A stretch of DNA of 64,000 nucleotides. Origin: Pantanalinema rosaneae. Lineage in GTDB: Bacteria > Cyanobacteriota > Cyanobacteriia > Leptolyngbyales > Leptolyngbyaceae. The translations under genes and the position numbers were made by a program. The stretch lies in the NCBI RefSeq assembly GCF_050753385.1, contig NZ_JBLZFZ010000022.1, forward strand, positions 39,143-103,142, written 5' to 3'. The notes under the pieces are model-generated. The model saw only the letters and a program-made list of their open reading frames with translations. It was not told the origin of the DNA and made no database searches. Positions 62,621 through 64,000 of this stretch are shown piece by piece (within the stretch, counting starts at the first letter, position 1; every line of letters begins with the position of its first letter).

Positions 62621-63427
62621 ATGAATCGCATTATTGTTATTACATCTGGAAAAGGAGGGGTGGGCAAAACCACCACTACAGCTAATTTGGGCATGGCTTT
62701 AGCGCGTCGCGGTCGTAAAGTCGTGGTCATTGATGCCGATTTTGGTCTCCGGAATCTGGATTTGTTGCTGGGTCTGGAAAACCGAGTGGTGTATACGGCG
62801 GTCGATGTCCTGGCAGGGCAATGTCGTTTGGAACAAGCCCTGGTCAAAGATAAACGCCATGCCAATTTAGCACTGCTCCCGGCGGCTCAAAATCGGACAA
62901 AAGATGCGGTGAAACCGGATCAGATGAAAAAGCTGGTGACCGTGTTAGCCCGAGCCTATAATTATGTGCTGGTAGACTGTCCGGCAGGCATTGAGATGGG
63001 CTTCCAAAATGCCATTTCTGCCGCTCAGGAAGCGCTGATTGTGACGACACCCGAAATTGCGGCGGTTCGAGATGCCGATCGCGTGATTGGGTTACTGGAA
63101 GCCAACAATATTAAAAAAATTAACCTGATTGTCAATCGCTTGCGTCCGGCAATGGTGCAGGCAAACGACATGATGTCGGTGGAAGATGTGCAGGAGATTC
63201 TGGCAATTCCATTAATTGGCATTGTGCCGGATGATGAGCGGGTGATCGTGTCTACAAACCGTGGCGAACCCCTGGTGTTATCCGAAGAGCCTTCAATGGC
63301 GGGAATGGCGTTCGATCATATTGCCCGCAGACTGGAAGGCGAAACGATCGAGTTCCCTGATTTATCTGCGAATAATGAAGGCTTCTTTAGCCGTCTACGC
63401 AAAATGTTTTCTACTAAGATTTTCTAG
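62621..63427 (+). CDS. minD: Septum site-determining ATPase MinD
   Basis: 268 residues. The deviant Walker A GKGGVGKTT is at 10-18, VIDADFGLRNLDLLLG follows, with DCPAGIEMGF and the amphipathic membrane-targeting helix at the C-terminus (FFSRLRKMFSTKIF). MinD binds membrane as an ATP dimer, recruits MinC and is released by MinE. ATG at 62621; minE starts 24 bases after its stop codon. Confidence 0.97.
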   Translation: MNRIIVITSGKGGVGKTTTTANLGMALARRGRKVVVIDADFGLRNLDLLLGLENRVVYTAVDVLAGQCRLEQALVKDKRHANLALLPAAQNRTKDAVKPDQMKKLVTVLARAYNYVLVDCPAGIEMGFQNAISAAQEALIVTTPEIAAVRDADRVIGLLEANNIKKINLIVNRLRPAMVQANDMMSVEDVQEILAIPLIGIVPDDERVIVSTNRGEPLVLSEEPSMAGMAFDHIARRLEGETIEFPDLSANNEGFFSRLRKMFSTKIF

Positions 63428-63450
63428 CCTCCTTCATTCCCCCATGCTCC

Positions 63451-63981
63451 ATGTTGATTGAACTTCTAGAACGTTTATTTTTCCGATCGAGCGATACTAG
63501 CCGCCAACAAGTGAAGAATCGTCTGAAGATCGTCCTGGCGCACGATCGGGCTGACCTGACGGCTTCTCTGGTGGAATCGATGCGAAAAGAGATTCTAGAA
63601 GTGGTGTCTCGCTACGTGGAGCTAGATGACGATGGCATGGAGTTCTCCCTCGAAAGTTCCCAACGGGCTACGGCGCTGATTGCCAACCTGCCCATTCGTC
63701 GGGTATTAACCCCAGAAGAAATTTTACCGGCAGAGCCAGCGGATGACACCCTGGCAGATGTTGTCGTCCTGGATCTTTCTCTGGATGAGATCGACTCGGA
63801 GATTCCAGCCGCCACGACTGACGTTACAGAAGCGGCTGCGATCGACCCACCTCCCGAAACTTTAAACCATTTCCCTACCCCTGAATCTCCGACTCCAGGG
63901 TTGAATGATGCCGTGGCTCTAGAGCCTGACTCCCACCCAACGTCTTCCTCACCTCCCCCCTCGGTTGATGCCTCCACCAAC
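63451..63981 (+). CDS. minE: Cell division topological specificity factor MinE with long C-terminal tail (truncated by contig end)
   Basis: MinE drives MinD off the membrane and creates the oscillation. Residues 1-85 are the normal MinE domain: LIELLERLFFRS at the N-terminus, QQVKNRLKIVLAHDRADL as the anti-MinCD region, and DGMEFSLESSQRATALIANLPI as the dimerisation part. The frame then goes on for at least 92 more residues, acidic then Pro/Ser/Thr-rich, and is still open at the window end. Usual MinE proteins are about 85-100 residues. Bases 63982-64000 are a sequencing adapter, so the true gene is cut at 63981. ATG at 63451. Confidence 0.9.
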
Positions 63982-64000
63982 CTGTCTCTTATACACATCT
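63982..64000. other. Nextera/Tn5 mosaic-end adapter, not genomic
   Basis: The last 19 bases, CTGTCTCTTATACACATCT, equal the Tn5 transposase mosaic end used in Nextera libraries. Reverse translation yields the well-known artefact MCIRDR. Confidence 0.97.

Noticed and set aside
63612..63998. Minus-strand open frame starting MCIRDR
   Set aside because: The first residues translate the Nextera adapter and the rest is antisense to minE; it is a shadow.

Overview
The window is a 64 kb piece of a cyanobacterial chromosome, probably from a draft assembly. The evidence is frequent HIP1 octamers (GCGATCGC), a split dnaE gene carrying the C-terminal half of the DnaE intein, an SLH/OprB iron-uptake porin, a PaO-type Rieske oxygenase and a complete minCDE locus. 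The last 19 bases (63982-64000) are the Tn5/Nextera mosaic end, so the true genomic sequence stops near 63981. I saw no tRNA, rRNA, CRISPR array, prophage or intact insertion sequence.

Layout. 1-6.4 kb: N-terminal part of ftsH, an FMN reductase, a DUF1400 hydrolase, a DUF202 membrane protein and a porin. 6.4-17.6 kb: an accessory-looking block with an MBL-fold hydrolase, small membrane and secreted proteins, DUF2092, DUF1254/DUF1214, an arylsulfatase, a bile-acid:sodium-symporter-like transporter and two AraC regulators. It also holds a short relic of a second sulfatase gene. 17.7-25.5 kb: mixed genes, including a ferrochelatase-like protein with a His-rich tail, S-formylglutathione hydrolase, a glycine-zipper/TPR protein, a PaO-type Rieske oxygenase and a Thr-rich WGxxGxxG protein. 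25.5-32.3 kb: a tight six-gene operon on the minus strand (carbamoyltransferase, two GT2, radical SAM/SPASM, methyltransferase, GT9), presumably making a surface glycan or glycoconjugate.

35-44.8 kb: an alpha-glucan/trehalose neighbourhood (GH13 with CBM48, mutarotase-like protein, TreS-maltokinase fusion, MalQ) with a stress-protein-like gene. 44.8-54.3 kb: a Mut7-C RNase-like protein, a large membrane protein with helical repeats paired with a Lys-rich protein, DUF4112, an FAD monooxygenase, DAHP synthase, tRNA 2-selenouridine synthase and a Nop2/Sun-type RNA methyltransferase. 54.3-61.4 kb (minus strand): a UDP-glucuronate-4-epimerase-like enzyme, IntC-DnaE-C, a disordered protein, two tandem vWA proteins, an ExbD/ExbB pair and a glycerate kinase. 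61.6 kb to the end: minC, minD and minE, the last with an unusually long C-terminal tail and cut by the contig end.

The most notable non-coding structure is a dispersed MITE-like family: two copies with matching terminal inverted repeats, one with a perfect 9-bp target duplication, and related core fragments elsewhere, one of them read through in frame inside a glycosyltransferase. The best candidate for an undescribed functional system is the sulfatase/DUF1254/symporter block with its two AraC regulators and a repeated motif in the shared promoter region. All functional calls come from reading motifs by eye; no database search was run.
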